Below, piece by piece: positions 35,917 to 45,468 of a DNA stretch of 63,467 nt. A program made the position numbers and the translations under genes. Under the pieces are notes generated by a model. That model saw nothing but the letters and a program-made list of their open reading frames with translations, made no database searches and was not told the origin of the DNA. The DNA comes from Zoogloea sp. LCSB751 (lineage in GTDB: Bacteria; Pseudomonadota; Gammaproteobacteria; Burkholderiales; Rhodocyclaceae), in the NCBI RefSeq assembly GCF_002028455.1, contig NZ_MWUM01000030.1, forward strand, positions 1 to 63,467. Direction: 5' to 3'. Each line of letters opens with the position of its first letter. Positions within the stretch are counted from its first letter, which is position 1.

Positions 35917-36146
35917 GGCTGGGGCTGCTCCGGGTTGGCCGCACTGTTTTCCACGATGCGAATGCTTTGCTCCGCCTTGTTCAGCACGTCCTGGCAGTGA
36001 CGAAGGAGGGCTGTGCCGCGTTCGTAGGCGGAGAGGGACTGCTCGAGGGACAGCGAGCCATTTTCCATTTCCTGAACGATGGACTCGAGTTCGGAAATGC
36101 TTGACTCGAAGCTGTTGGACGTTTTGGTGGAGGCAGATTTGACCAT
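35913..36146 (-). CDS. xseB: Exodeoxyribonuclease VII small subunit
   Basis: The protein has 77 residues. XseB binds along XseA to form the single-strand exonuclease. It shows the short helical signature FESSISELESIVQEMENGSLSLEQSLSAYERG. The ATG at 36146 was chosen to match the family length. The rest of the frame upstream, to 36206, is not typical. Its coupling to ispA and dxs is widespread in proteobacteria and has no known metabolic reason. xseA is not in the window. Confidence 0.94.
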   Translation of the reverse strand: MVKSASTKTSNSFESSISELESIVQEMENGSLSLEQSLSAYERGTALLRHCQDVLNKAEQSIRIVENSAANPEQPQP

Positions 36147-36272
36147 GGGCGGCCGGTTGGGCAGGGGCAAAGCGTAAAAATAGCCTATGGCCGGGCTACA
36201 GGTCAAACGCGTAATACTATATAATAACGAGCTTTACGTTTCGGGCTTTCGCTTTGAATCAGGGGGTTCGGG

Positions 36273-37376
36273 ATGTCTGACATCGCTTCTCAGGCACAGC
36301 TTTCTCCGGCGGTTTCCCAATTGCCGGTTTCGTGGTATTTCGACGAACAGGTCTTCGAATTGGAGAAGCGCCTCCTCTTCGATGTCGGGCCCGGCTACGT
36401 CGGCCACGAGCTGATGGTGCCAGAAGTCAATCAATACCGGTCGCTGGAATGGCTCGACCATTCGAATCTGCTGATCAATCGGGAAGATGGCTTCTATCAG
36501 ATGTCCAACGTCTGCCGCCATCGTCAGGCGATCATGCTGCAGGGGTCCGGCATTGCCGACCGCAACATCGTTTGCCCGATCCATCGCTGGACGTATAACC
36601 CTGACGGTCTGCTGATCGGTGCGCCGCACTTCGCTGAAAATCCGTGCCTCAACCTGCAGCGCCAGAAGCTGGATAATTGGAATGGCCTCCTGTTCAAGGG
36701 GCCTCGCTCGGCATCGGCGGATCTGGCCGGCATGCATGTGGCCAGTGAGCTCAATTTTGCGGGCTACAAGCTCGACAAGGTCGAGATCCACGAGTGCAAC
36801 TACAACTGGAAGACCTTTATCGAGGTTTACCTCGAGGATTACCACGTCGAGCCCTACCACCCGGGGCTGGGCCAGTTCGTGACCTGCGACGACCTCACCT
36901 GGCAGTTCGGTGAGTGGTATTCCGTACAGCGCGTTGGCATCACGTCGCTTAAGAAGCCGGGATCGTCTACCTACAAACGCTGGCACGAGGCCGTGCTCAG
37001 TTACCACGGTGGCGAGATGCCCAAGCATGGCGCCATCTGGTTGACCTATTTCCCCAACATCATGGTGGAGTGGTATCCCCATGTGCTGGTGGTCAGCACC
37101 CTGATTCCGACGGACGTGAACAAGACCACGAATGTGGTCGAGTTCTACTATCCGGAAGAGATCCTTGAGTTCGAGCGCGATTTCGTCGAGGCTGAGCAGG
37201 CTGCTTACATGGAAACCGCCGTTGAGGACGATGACATCGGCGAGCGCATGGATCGCGGCCGTCTTGCCCTGCTGAAGGCGGGCCGGAATGAGGTGGGGCC
37301 TTACCAGTCGCCGTACGAGGACGGGATGCAGCATTTCCATGAGTTTTATCGACGGATCATGCAGCCGCATCTTTGA
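36273..37376 (+). CDS. Rieske (2Fe-2S) ring-hydroxylating-type oxygenase alpha subunit
   Basis: The protein has 367 residues. A Rieske domain has the cluster ligands in CRHRQ and, 17-18 residues on, CPIHRW. A catalytic domain has the mononuclear iron site in EVYLEDYHVEPYHPGLGQF. These features define the alpha-subunit oxygenase family, whose members hydroxylate aromatic rings, amines or lipids. No beta subunit, ferredoxin or reductase gene is adjacent, so the substrate is unknown. It is divergent from xseB-ispA-dxs, with about 126 bp between starts, and is followed by a strong terminator. Confidence 0.9.
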   Translation: MSDIASQAQLSPAVSQLPVSWYFDEQVFELEKRLLFDVGPGYVGHELMVPEVNQYRSLEWLDHSNLLINREDGFYQMSNVCRHRQAIMLQGSGIADRNIVCPIHRWTYNPDGLLIGAPHFAENPCLNLQRQKLDNWNGLLFKGPRSASADLAGMHVASELNFAGYKLDKVEIHECNYNWKTFIEVYLEDYHVEPYHPGLGQFVTCDDLTWQFGEWYSVQRVGITSLKKPGSSTYKRWHEAVLSYHGGEMPKHGAIWLTYFPNIMVEWYPHVLVVSTLIPTDVNKTTNVVEFYYPEEILEFERDFVEAEQAAYMETAVEDDDIGERMDRGRLALLKAGRNEVGPYQSPYEDGMQHFHEFYRRIMQPHL

Positions 37377-37431
37377 TGCGAATCGATGGAAGCTGCGATG
37401 GCGCGATGCACTCCAGCTCCTGGAGGTCCGG

Positions 37432-37471
37432 AAAAGACGAAGCCCCCGCAGGTCGGGGGCTTCGTCTTTTT
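37432..37471. terminator. Bidirectional terminator between the Rieske oxygenase and ispH
   Basis: A 17-bp perfect stem (starting AAAAGACGAAGCCCCCG) around CAGGT ends in a T-run on the plus strand and an A-run on its left. It is one of the strongest hairpins in the window. Confidence 0.88.
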
Positions 37472-37546
37472 CAAATGCAGGAAACTGCTGTAGGTCTGAG
37501 TCTCGCTGTCTCTATATATTTCCATAGACAGCGGCTCGTATGGGCG

Positions 37547-38482
37547 TTAAGGCTGGCTGGCGCCCTGGAGTTCCTTCGGCAGCGGGAAGGTCACCTTTTC
37601 CGGCACGCCTTCCAGTTGGCGAACCGATGCCGCGCCCAGTTCCTTGAGGCGGGCAATCACGGAGTTGACCAGTACTTCCGGCGCCGATGCTCCCGCTGTC
37701 ACGCCGATACGCTGTTTCCCCGCAATCCAGGCCGGATCGATGGCTTCGGCGTTATCGACGAGATAGGCCGGCACGTTCAACAGTTCGGCGACTTCACGCA
37801 GGCGGTTGGAATTGGAGCTGTTGGTCGACCCCACCACCAGCACTAGGTCCGACTGAGGCGCCATGAATTTCACCGCATCCTGCCGATTCTGGGTGGCGTA
37901 GCAGATATCGTCCTTCTTGGGGCCGACAATGCTCGGAAAGCGCGCCCGCAGCGCCGTGACGATGGCGCCGGCATCGTCTACCGACAGCGTGGTCTGCGTG
38001 ACGTAGGCCAGCATGTCGGGCTTGGTGACCTGCAGGTTCGCCACGTCATCGACGGATTCGACCAAGTAGATCCCGTCCCGGACCTGGCCCATCGTACCTT
38101 CCACCTCGGGATGCCCCTTGTGGCCGATCATGATCAGTTCGCGCCCCTGATCGCGCATGCGGGCGACCTCGAGGTGCACCTTGGTGACGAGCGGGCAGGT
38201 GGCGTCGAAGACCCGCAGCCCTCGGGCCTCGGCTTCGGTGCGTACGGCCTGGGACACGCCATGGGCGCTGAAAATCACCGTATTGCCGGCGGGTACGTCG
38301 GCGAGCTCTTCGATGAATACCGCACCCTTGGCGCGCAGGCCTTCCACCACGAAGCGGTTGTGCACGACCTCGTGGCGCACATAGATGGGGGCGCCGAACT
38401 GGGTGAGGGCGCGCTCGACGATCTCGATTGCGCGTTCGACACCGGCACAGAAGCCGCGGGGTGTGGCGAGCAATACTTCCAT
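37547..38482 (-). CDS. ispH: 4-hydroxy-3-methylbut-2-enyl diphosphate reductase
   Basis: This is the last enzyme of the MEP pathway, a 4Fe-4S protein that makes isopentenyl and dimethylallyl diphosphate. The protein is 311 residues. Cluster cysteines are in TPRGFCAGV, in DATCPLVTKVH and in KKDDICYATQNRQ. The substrate motif IGHKGHPEVEGTMGQ is also present. The ATG at 38482 is preceded by a perfect AGGAGG, which rules out the upstream start at 38503. It is the distal gene of the ileS-lspA-fkpB-ispH group. Confidence 0.97.
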   Translation of the reverse strand: MEVLLATPRGFCAGVERAIEIVERALTQFGAPIYVRHEVVHNRFVVEGLRAKGAVFIEELADVPAGNTVIFSAHGVSQAVRTEAEARGLRVFDATCPLVTKVHLEVARMRDQGRELIMIGHKGHPEVEGTMGQVRDGIYLVESVDDVANLQVTKPDMLAYVTQTTLSVDDAGAIVTALRARFPSIVGPKKDDICYATQNRQDAVKFMAPQSDLVLVVGSTNSSNSNRLREVAELLNVPAYLVDNAEAIDPAWIAGKQRIGVTAGASAPEVLVNSVIARLKELGAASVRQLEGVPEKVTFPLPKELQGASQP

Positions 38483-38502
38483 CGGGATACCTCCTGCGGA
38501 CA

Positions 38503-38934
38503 TCAGTTGATGCCGATCACTTCAACTTCAAAGCGGATCGACTTGCCGGCCAGCGGGTGATTGAAGTCGATCACTGCATGGGTGTCGAGAACTTCGCGGA
38601 TCAGGCCCGGGTAGCGGGTACCGTCGGGTGCAGTGAATTCCATGATGACCATCGGGGCCACTTCGGCATCTGCAGGAAAGTCCTCCAGGCGGACCTTCTC
38701 GATCAGGTCTTCGCGATGGGCGCCAAAGGCATTCTCCGGCTCGAGCAGGAAGGTGTGATGCTCACCAACGGTGATTCCCGCCAGACAGCGCTCCAGGGCC
38801 GGGGCGATATCCCCGTGGCCCAGCTGCATGGTGGCCGGCTGGGACTCGAAGGTGCTGATGAGCGGCTGGCCGTTGTCGAGGGAGATCCGGTAGTGGAGGG
38901 TCAGCAGGCTGTCGGGCTGGACGATCTGGGTCAT
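38503..38934 (-). CDS. fkpB: FKBP-type peptidyl-prolyl isomerase, SlpA family
   Basis: The protein has 143 residues. The FKBP core (VQPDSLLTLHYRISLDNGQPLISTF) is interrupted by the insert-in-flap domain typical of SlyD/SlpA chaperones (LEPENAFGAHREDLIEKVRLEDFP). There is no His-rich tail, which distinguishes it from SlyD. The start shares an ATGA overlap with the lspA stop. The lspA-fkpB-ispH order is conserved widely in proteobacteria. Confidence 0.93.
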   Translation of the reverse strand: MTQIVQPDSLLTLHYRISLDNGQPLISTFESQPATMQLGHGDIAPALERCLAGITVGEHHTFLLEPENAFGAHREDLIEKVRLEDFPADAEVAPMVIMEFTAPDGTRYPGLIREVLDTHAVIDFNHPLAGKSIRFEVEVIGIN

Positions 38935-39425
38935 GAGAGTTTCTCTTGGGCGGGGGCGTGGCGATGTTCGCGTAGCTGGGCGACGATCATCAGGACCACG
39001 CCTACCGTGATGGCGGAGTCCGCCACGTTGAAGGCCGGCCAGCCGTAGCGGCCGATGTGGAAATACAGGAAGTCGACCACCGCGCCGAAGACGAAGCGGT
39101 CGATGACGTTGCCGATGGCGCCACCGATGATCAGCGAGAAGGCCAGTGGCTGCAGCAGTTCGTGCTGGTGACGGGCCAGCAGGCGCAGCAGCCAGCCACA
39201 GATGACGGCGGCCAGGGCCACGAAGAACCAGCGCTGCCAGCCGGCCTGGTCGGCCAGGAAGCTGAAAGCGGCACCCGGGTTGAAGGCGAGCACCAGATCG
39301 AAGAAGTCGGTGACGCGGATGACTTCGCCGTTGCGCAAGGCGCCGCGGACGAGGTGCTTGGTCCATTGGTCGGCCAGCACGATGATGGCCGCGAGACCGA
39401 TCCAGTTGCCTAGGCGTAGTTTCAA
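38931..39425 (-). CDS. lspA: Lipoprotein signal peptidase
   Basis: LspA is an inner-membrane aspartyl protease that removes signal peptides from diacylated prolipoproteins. The protein is 164 residues with four transmembrane helices. The conserved blocks are VLADQWTK, AFNPGAAFSF, GGAIGNVIDRF and FNVADSAITVG, which include the two catalytic aspartates (GNVIDR and NVADS). It lies 31 bp after the ileS stop and overlaps fkpB by ATGA. Confidence 0.96.
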   Translation of the reverse strand: MKLRLGNWIGLAAIIVLADQWTKHLVRGALRNGEVIRVTDFFDLVLAFNPGAAFSFLADQAGWQRWFFVALAAVICGWLLRLLARHQHELLQPLAFSLIIGGAIGNVIDRFVFGAVVDFLYFHIGRYGWPAFNVADSAITVGVVLMIVAQLREHRHAPAQEKLS

Positions 39426-39456
39426 GGGCAGGACTCCTGCTGTTTTACAAGGAGGC

Positions 39457-42261
39457 TCAGGCGACCGAGCGGGCTTCGCCGGCGCCGTGCAGGTTGGACG
39501 TGCAGCGGCCGCAAAGTTCCGGATGATTTGCGTCGTGCCCCACGTCTTCCCGGTAGTGCCAGCAGCGATCGCACTTCTTTTGTTCCGACGGGATAACGAG
39601 GATGGCTTCGTCGGCTTCGTTACCCACCTTAACGAGCGTGGTCTTGGAGCAGATCAGCACGAAGCGCAGGTCATCGGCGAGGCTGGCTAGCGTGTCGTAT
39701 TTGGCGCCGGCCGCGCGGATTTCCACTTCGGCCTGCAGCGACGAGCCGACCTTGCCTTCAGTGCGGACCGATTCGATGACTTTCAGGACGTCGGCACGGG
39801 CGGCGCGGATTGTGTTCCAGCGCTCGAGCAAAGCCTCCTCGCCGTCCTGTGCCGGCAGCTGGTGGAAGGTGTGGAGCATCACGCTGTCCTCCCCGTCCTG
39901 GTTCAGCAATTGCCAGATTTCTTCGGCGGTGAAGGACAGGATCGGCGCCATCAGCTTCACGACGGCCTGCAGAACGTGCCACAGGGCGCTCTGGGCGGAG
40001 CGGCGGGCCAGGGAGTCGGGCTTGGTGGTGTAGAGGCGGTCCTTCAGGATGTCCAGCCAGAAGCCGCCGAGATCCTCGGAGCAGAAGGTCTGGAGGGCCT
40101 GGACCACGCGGTGGAACTCGTAGCGGTCGTAGTCGGCCTGGGCCTGGGCCTGCAGCTGGCGGGTGAAGGCCAGGGCATAGCGGTCGATCTCGAACCATTG
40201 CTCCACCGGCAGCATGTCCGTGCCGGCATCGAAGTCGGCGATGTTGGCCATCAGGAAGCGCAGGGTGTTGCGGATGCGGCGGTAGGATTCGACGACGCGG
40301 GCCAGGATCTCCTTCGACATGGCCAGCTCGCCCGAATAATCGGTGGCGGCGACCCACAGGCGCAGGATTTCGGCGCCCATCTTGTCGGTGACTTCTTGGG
40401 GCAGGATCGTGTTGCCCAGGGATTTGCTCATCTTGCGGCCTTGCTGGTCCACGGTGAAACCGTGGGTGAGCAGGGCCTTGTAGGGCGGGTGGCCGTCGAT
40501 GGCGGCGCCGGTGAGCAGGGACGAATGGAACCAGCCGCGGTGCTGGTCCGAGCCTTCCAGGTAGAGGTCGGCGCGGGGGCCGGTCGCGTGGCCGTCGTTG
40601 TGGGAGCCGCGCAGAACGTGCCAGTGGGTCGTGCCGGAATCGAACCAGACGTCGAGGGTGTCGCTGATCTTGTCGTACTGGGCGGCTTCGGTGCCGAGCA
40701 GCTCGGCGGCGTCCAGCTTGAACCAGGCTTCGATGCCTTCCTTCTCGACGCGCTGGGCAACCTGTTCCATCAGTTCGACGGTACGGGGATGCAGCTCGCC
40801 GGTTTCCTTGTGCAGGAAGAAGGGGATGGGCACGCCCCAGTTGCGCTGGCGGGAGATGCACCAGTCGGGCCGGTTGGCGATCATGGACTGCAGGCGGGGC
40901 TTGCCCCAGGCCGGGTAGAAGGCAGTGGCCTCGACGCCAGCCAGAGCTTTTTCGCGCAGGGACTTGCCGTCCGTGGGCAGGCGGTCCATGCCGACGAACC
41001 ACTGGGCCGTGGCCCGGTAGATCACCGGGGTCTTGTGGCGCCAGCAGTGCATGTAGCTGTGCATGACGCTGCCGTGGGAGAGCAGGTTGCCGACTTCGGT
41101 GAGTTTGTCGCAGATGGCCTGGTTGGCTTTCCAGATCGACATGGCGCCAAAGAGGGGCAGGTCATCCACGTAAACGCCGTCGCCCTTGACGATGGAGATG
41201 ATCTCGTCGTTGCCACGACCGTAGGTGCGCCAGGCGTTGAAGTCGTCCACGCCGTGGGCCGGCGCGCAGTGCACGATGCCGGTGCCGGCGTCCAGGCCCA
41301 CGTAGTCGGCCAGATAGACCGGGGCGACGCGATCGTAGAGGGGGTGGCGGAACTGCAGGCCTTCCAGAGCCTTGCCCTGGGCCGTCGCCAGGATGCTGCC
41401 TTCGCGACCCTGGCGCTTGAGGCTTTCCTCCACCAGGTCCTTGGCGAGGACCAGCAGGCGGTCACCCGCGTCCACGAGCGCGTATTCGTGCTCGGGGTGG
41501 ATGTTGAGGGCCTGGTTGGCCGGGATGGTCCATGGGGTAGTGGTCCAGATCACTGCGTAGGCGGTCTTGGGCAGGCTGGCAAGGCCGAAGGCCGCTGCCA
41601 GCTTGGGGGCGTCGGTTTCGCTGATCGGGAAGGCCACATCGACGGTCGGCGATTTCTTGTCGGCGTACTCGACTTCGGCTTCGGCCAAGGCGGAGCCACA
41701 GTCGAAACACCAATTCACCGGCTTCAAGCCCTTGAATACATAGTTCTTCTTGACCATTTCGGCCAGGGCGCGGATCTCGCCGGCCTCGTTGGCGAAGTTC
41801 ATGGTCAGGTAGGGATTGTCCCAATCACCGAGGACGCCCAGACGGATGAATTCCTTCTTCTGCACTTCCACCTGTTCGGCGGCGTAGGCGCGGCACAGTT
41901 CGCGGACCTTGTCGGCGGGCAGGTTCTTGCCGTGGGTGACTTCGATCTTGTGTTCGATCGGTAGACCGTGGCAGTCCCAGCCAGGTACGTAGGGTGCGTC
42001 AAAACCGGCCAGGGTCTTGGAGCGGACGATGATGTCCTTGAGGATCTTGTTCAGCGCATGACCCAGGTGGAGGTTGCCGTTGGCGTATGGGGGGCCGTCG
42101 TGCAACACGAACTTCGGCCGTCCAGCGGATGCCTTGCGGATCTTCTGGTAGAGCTTGCGCTGCTGCCAGTCGGCGATCCAGGCGGGCTCGCGCTTGGCGA
42201 GGTCGCCGCGCATCGGGAAGGGCGTGTCGGGCAGGTTCAGGGTCTTGCGATTGTCGGACAT
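39457..42261 (-). CDS. ileS: Isoleucine--tRNA ligase
   Basis: The protein is 934 residues and is a class I synthetase for tRNA-Ile. The HIGH-type motif is NLHLGHALN, the KMSKS motif is KMSKSLGN, and the C-terminal zinc finger CDRCWHYREDVGHD...CGRC is intact. That finger is typical of the bacterial type 1 enzyme. It lies between ribF (15 bp upstream) and lspA, the conserved ribF-ileS-lspA order. Confidence 0.97.
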   Translation of the reverse strand: MSDNRKTLNLPDTPFPMRGDLAKREPAWIADWQQRKLYQKIRKASAGRPKFVLHDGPPYANGNLHLGHALNKILKDIIVRSKTLAGFDAPYVPGWDCHGLPIEHKIEVTHGKNLPADKVRELCRAYAAEQVEVQKKEFIRLGVLGDWDNPYLTMNFANEAGEIRALAEMVKKNYVFKGLKPVNWCFDCGSALAEAEVEYADKKSPTVDVAFPISETDAPKLAAAFGLASLPKTAYAVIWTTTPWTIPANQALNIHPEHEYALVDAGDRLLVLAKDLVEESLKRQGREGSILATAQGKALEGLQFRHPLYDRVAPVYLADYVGLDAGTGIVHCAPAHGVDDFNAWRTYGRGNDEIISIVKGDGVYVDDLPLFGAMSIWKANQAICDKLTEVGNLLSHGSVMHSYMHCWRHKTPVIYRATAQWFVGMDRLPTDGKSLREKALAGVEATAFYPAWGKPRLQSMIANRPDWCISRQRNWGVPIPFFLHKETGELHPRTVELMEQVAQRVEKEGIEAWFKLDAAELLGTEAAQYDKISDTLDVWFDSGTTHWHVLRGSHNDGHATGPRADLYLEGSDQHRGWFHSSLLTGAAIDGHPPYKALLTHGFTVDQQGRKMSKSLGNTILPQEVTDKMGAEILRLWVAATDYSGELAMSKEILARVVESYRRIRNTLRFLMANIADFDAGTDMLPVEQWFEIDRYALAFTRQLQAQAQADYDRYEFHRVVQALQTFCSEDLGGFWLDILKDRLYTTKPDSLARRSAQSALWHVLQAVVKLMAPILSFTAEEIWQLLNQDGEDSVMLHTFHQLPAQDGEEALLERWNTIRAARADVLKVIESVRTEGKVGSSLQAEVEIRAAGAKYDTLASLADDLRFVLICSKTTLVKVGNEADEAILVIPSEQKKCDRCWHYREDVGHDANHPELCGRCTSNLHGAGEARSVA

Positions 42262-42276
42262 GGTCGGTGCGTGAAT

Positions 42277-43209
42277 TCAGAGGGGATTCTGGACGAAGTA
42301 GGCGCGGGCCTCTTCGGCGTCGCGGGCAATCTGGGCGGTGAGGGCTTCGAGGCTGTCGTAGCGCTCCTCGTCCCGTTGCTTGCGCAGGAAATTGATCCGT
42401 AGATGGGCGTCGTAACAGTCGGCGCTCCAGTCGAAGAGATTGACTTCGAGGGTCGCGCGGCCGGCGTCGTTGATGGTGGGCCGCACGCCGATGCTCGCCA
42501 CGCCGGGCCAGGGCTTGTCGGCCAGGCCGTCGACGCTGACGGTGTAGATGCCCATCAGAGGCGGGCTGCGGTGCTTGAGCTGGATGTTGGCGGTGGGGAA
42601 GCCGATCGTGCGGCCGATCTTGTCGCCGTGCATGACGCGGCCGCTGATGCTGTACGGGCGGCCGAGCAGGCGGGCGGCGTGGGGCATGTCGCCGTCGGAA
42701 AGTGCCTCGCGGATTGCCGAGCTGGAAACGCGTTCGCCGTCATGGACCAGGGTGTGCATGGCCTCGACCGTGAAGCCGGCGGTCTGGCCGGCATGCTGCA
42801 GCATTGCGAAATCACCCTTGCGGCCTTTGCCGAAGCGGAAGTCGTCGCCGATCATCAGGTCGCGCACGCCGAGTCCGCGGATCAGGATGTCCTCGATGAA
42901 CTGTTCGGCGGTGAGCGACGCGAAGCGGGCATTGAAGCGGCCGATGTAGAGGCGGTCAACGCCCTGAGCAGCGAGGAGCTGGATCTTTTCGCGAAGGGAG
43001 GTGAGCCGGCGCGGCCGGTTCTCGTGGGCGAAATACTCGCGCGGATGGGGCTCGAAGGTGAGCACCGAAGCGGGCAGGCCGGTGGCGCGCGCCTTCGCGG
43101 TGAGCTTCGCCAGCAGCGCCTGGTGGCCGCGGTGCACGCCATCGAAGTTGCCGATGGTGAGCACGCAGCCGTGTTCGGTGCGTTCGGGAATTCCGCGGAA
43201 AACCTGCAT
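42277..43209 (-). CDS. ribF: Bifunctional riboflavin kinase/FAD synthetase
   Basis: This enzyme phosphorylates riboflavin to FMN and adenylates FMN to FAD. The protein has 310 residues. The N-terminal adenylyltransferase domain shows TIGNFDGVHRGHQALL and the SSSAIREAL loop. The C-terminal kinase domain shows GRTIGFPTANIQL and GVASIGVRPTIND followed by FLRKQRDEERYDSLE. It is first in the ribF-ileS-lspA-fkpB-ispH group. Confidence 0.96.
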   Translation of the reverse strand: MQVFRGIPERTEHGCVLTIGNFDGVHRGHQALLAKLTAKARATGLPASVLTFEPHPREYFAHENRPRRLTSLREKIQLLAAQGVDRLYIGRFNARFASLTAEQFIEDILIRGLGVRDLMIGDDFRFGKGRKGDFAMLQHAGQTAGFTVEAMHTLVHDGERVSSSAIREALSDGDMPHAARLLGRPYSISGRVMHGDKIGRTIGFPTANIQLKHRSPPLMGIYTVSVDGLADKPWPGVASIGVRPTINDAGRATLEVNLFDWSADCYDAHLRINFLRKQRDEERYDSLEALTAQIARDAEEARAYFVQNPL

Positions 43210-43284
43210 GGAAGGATGCTGGTAAAAGGCGGGATTATAGCGGCAAGGGCCGGGCGGGCGAAGCGGTCCGGCCTTACAGGCGCC

Positions 43285-44397
43285 TTACTCCCCCTGGCCG
43301 GCTCGTTCCCGGTGGAAGCGGGCGACGTAATCTGTCAGTGTGCCGCTGGCGATGGCGTCGCGCAGATCGCGCATCAGTTGCTGGTAGTAGTGCAGGTTGT
43401 GGATGGTGGCCAGTCGTGCGCCGAGGATCTCGTTGAGGCGGTTGAGGTGGTGCAGGTAGCCACGGGAGAAGTTGCGGCAGGTGTAGCAGTCACAGGATTC
43501 GTCCAGCGGCCGGGTGTCGGACTTGTGGCGGGCGTTGCGGATCTTGATGTCGCCGTGGCGGGTGAACAGCCAGCCGTTGCGCGCGTTGCGAGTGGGCATC
43601 ACGCAGTCGAACATGTCGATGCCGGCCTGTACCGCGAAGACGATGTCTTCAGGCGTGCCGACGCCCATCAGGTAGCGCGGCTTGTTCTGGGGCAGGCGCG
43701 GCGCGGTGTGGTGCAGGATGCGCTGCATGTCGTCCTTGGGCTCTCCGACCGACAGCCCGCCGATGGCGTAGCCGTGGAAACCGATTTCCTCCAGGCCGGC
43801 GAGGGATTCGTCACGCAGGTTTTCGTACATGCCGCCCTGGACGATGCCGAACAGCGCGTTGTCGTTCTCGAGCCGGTTGAACTCGTCCTTGGAGCGCTGC
43901 GCCCAGCGCAGGGACATGCGCATGGAGTCGGCAGCCTCGGTCACCGTGGCCGGGTAGGGCGTGCATTCGTCGAAGATCATCACCACATCGGAATTGAGCA
44001 CCTTCTGGATGCGCATCGATTCCTCGGGGGTGAGGAACAGCTTGTCGCCATTCACCGGCGAGCTGAAGCGCACGCCTTCCTCACTGATCTTGCGCAAGGC
44101 GCCGAGGGAGAAGACCTGGAAGCCGCCGGAGTCCGTGAGGATCGGGCCGTCCCAGGCCATGAACTGGTGCAGGCCGCCGAAGGCTTCCATCACCTCCAGG
44201 CCGGGGCGCAGCCACAGGTGGAAGGTGTTGCCAAGGCAGATCTGGGCACCGATGTCGCGTAGGTCCTGCGGCGAGATGCCCTTGACGGAGCCATAGGTGC
44301 CGACCGGCATGAAGGCCGGGGTGTCCACGGTGCCGTGGTTGAGGGTCAGGCGGCCGCGGCGGGCGTCGCCGTCGGTGGCGAGGAGTTCGTATTTCAT
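43285..44397 (-). CDS. tgt: Queuine tRNA-ribosyltransferase (bacterial preQ1 form)
   Basis: Tgt swaps guanine-34 for preQ1 in tRNAs with GUN anticodons. The protein has 370 residues. The nucleophile aspartate is in FDCVMPTRNARNG, and another active-site stretch is LTDSGGFQVFSLG. The zinc site is CDCYTCRNFSRGYLHHL. The start shares an ATGA overlap with the queA stop, so the two steps of queuosine synthesis are made together. The yajC and secDF genes that often follow tgt do not follow here, as ribF is next on this strand. Confidence 0.97.
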   Translation of the reverse strand: MKYELLATDGDARRGRLTLNHGTVDTPAFMPVGTYGSVKGISPQDLRDIGAQICLGNTFHLWLRPGLEVMEAFGGLHQFMAWDGPILTDSGGFQVFSLGALRKISEEGVRFSSPVNGDKLFLTPEESMRIQKVLNSDVVMIFDECTPYPATVTEAADSMRMSLRWAQRSKDEFNRLENDNALFGIVQGGMYENLRDESLAGLEEIGFHGYAIGGLSVGEPKDDMQRILHHTAPRLPQNKPRYLMGVGTPEDIVFAVQAGIDMFDCVMPTRNARNGWLFTRHGDIKIRNARHKSDTRPLDESCDCYTCRNFSRGYLHHLNRLNEILGARLATIHNLHYYQQLMRDLRDAIASGTLTDYVARFHRERAGQGE

Positions 44398-45422
44398 TGG
44401 GAATTCCGGGTCAGGAACATGGCGTCGCCGTAGCTGAAGAAGCGGTAGCGCTGCTCGATGGCATGGGCGTAGGCGCGGCGGATGGTGTCCATGCCGGCAA
44501 AGGCGGACACGAGCATCAGCAGGGTGGATTTGGGTAGGTGGAAGTTGGTGATGAGGCCGTCGGCCACCTGGAATTCATAGCCGGGCAGGATGAACAGGTC
44601 GCTCTCCGCTTCGCCTGCCTGCAGGGTGCCGCTGCGCGCGGCCGATTCCAGGGCGCGCATGCTGGTGGTGCCGACGCAGACCACACGCTTGCCGGCCGCC
44701 TTGGTGGCGGCGATGGCATCCACCGTGGCCTCGGGGACGAAGTAGGCTTCGGTGTGCATCTGGTGTTCGGACAAGTCCTGGACACGCACCGGTTGGAACG
44801 TACCTGCGCCGACGTTGAGGGTGACGTAGGCGCTATTCACGCCCTGCTCTGCGAGGCGGGCGAGGAGAGGCTCGTCGAAGTGCAGACCGGCGGTCGGCGC
44901 GGCGACCGAACCCGGGTTCCGTGCATAGACAGTCTGGTAGCGGGATTCGTCGGTATTGCCCGCGGCTCGCTCGATGTAGGGGGGCAGCGGCAGGCGGCCG
45001 TGGCGTTCGAGCAGTTCGATCAGGTCTTCAGTCGCGGGAAAGCGCAGATGGAAAAACTCGCCGGCGCGGCCCAGTACTTCGACCTCCAGCGCACCTTCCA
45101 GGTGCAGGCGGGTGCCTGGCTTGGGCGACTTGCTGGCGCGTATCTGGGCGAGGGCTTCATGAGCGCCGAGGGGGCGTTCGATCATCACTTCCACTTGGCC
45201 GCCGGTGTCCTTGGTGCCGAACAGGCGGGCGTGCAGCACGCGGGTGTCGTTGAAGACCAGCAGGTCGCCGGGGGCCATGAGACTGGGCAGGTCGGAGAAA
45301 TGCAGGTCGTTCAGCGCCGGTGAAACCTGGAGCAGGCGGCTGTCGGTACGGCGTTCGAGAGGGGCTTGGGCAATCAGCTCCGGGGGGAGCGAATAGTCGA
45401 AATCGTCGAGGGTCAAAACCAT
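44394..45422 (-). CDS. queA: S-adenosylmethionine:tRNA ribosyltransferase-isomerase
   Basis: QueA adds the epoxycyclopentane ring precursor from S-adenosylmethionine to preQ1-modified tRNA. The protein is 342 residues, with FDYSLPPELIAQ at the start, RDLHF-like LNDLHFSDLPSLMAPGDLLVFNDTRV, and AAPTAGLHFDEPLL. The ATG at 45422 was chosen because the open frame upstream runs into the tRNA gene on the other strand. It forms an operon with tgt and is divergent from tRNA-Leu. Confidence 0.97.
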   Translation of the reverse strand: MVLTLDDFDYSLPPELIAQAPLERRTDSRLLQVSPALNDLHFSDLPSLMAPGDLLVFNDTRVLHARLFGTKDTGGQVEVMIERPLGAHEALAQIRASKSPKPGTRLHLEGALEVEVLGRAGEFFHLRFPATEDLIELLERHGRLPLPPYIERAAGNTDESRYQTVYARNPGSVAAPTAGLHFDEPLLARLAEQGVNSAYVTLNVGAGTFQPVRVQDLSEHQMHTEAYFVPEATVDAIAATKAAGKRVVCVGTTSMRALESAARSGTLQAGEAESDLFILPGYEFQVADGLITNFHLPKSTLLMLVSAFAGMDTIRRAYAHAIEQRYRFFSYGDAMFLTRNSQ

Positions 45423-45468
45423 GGGTTGATACGGGTAACAGTTTCGTAGATAATGCGCGGCTTCCCAT

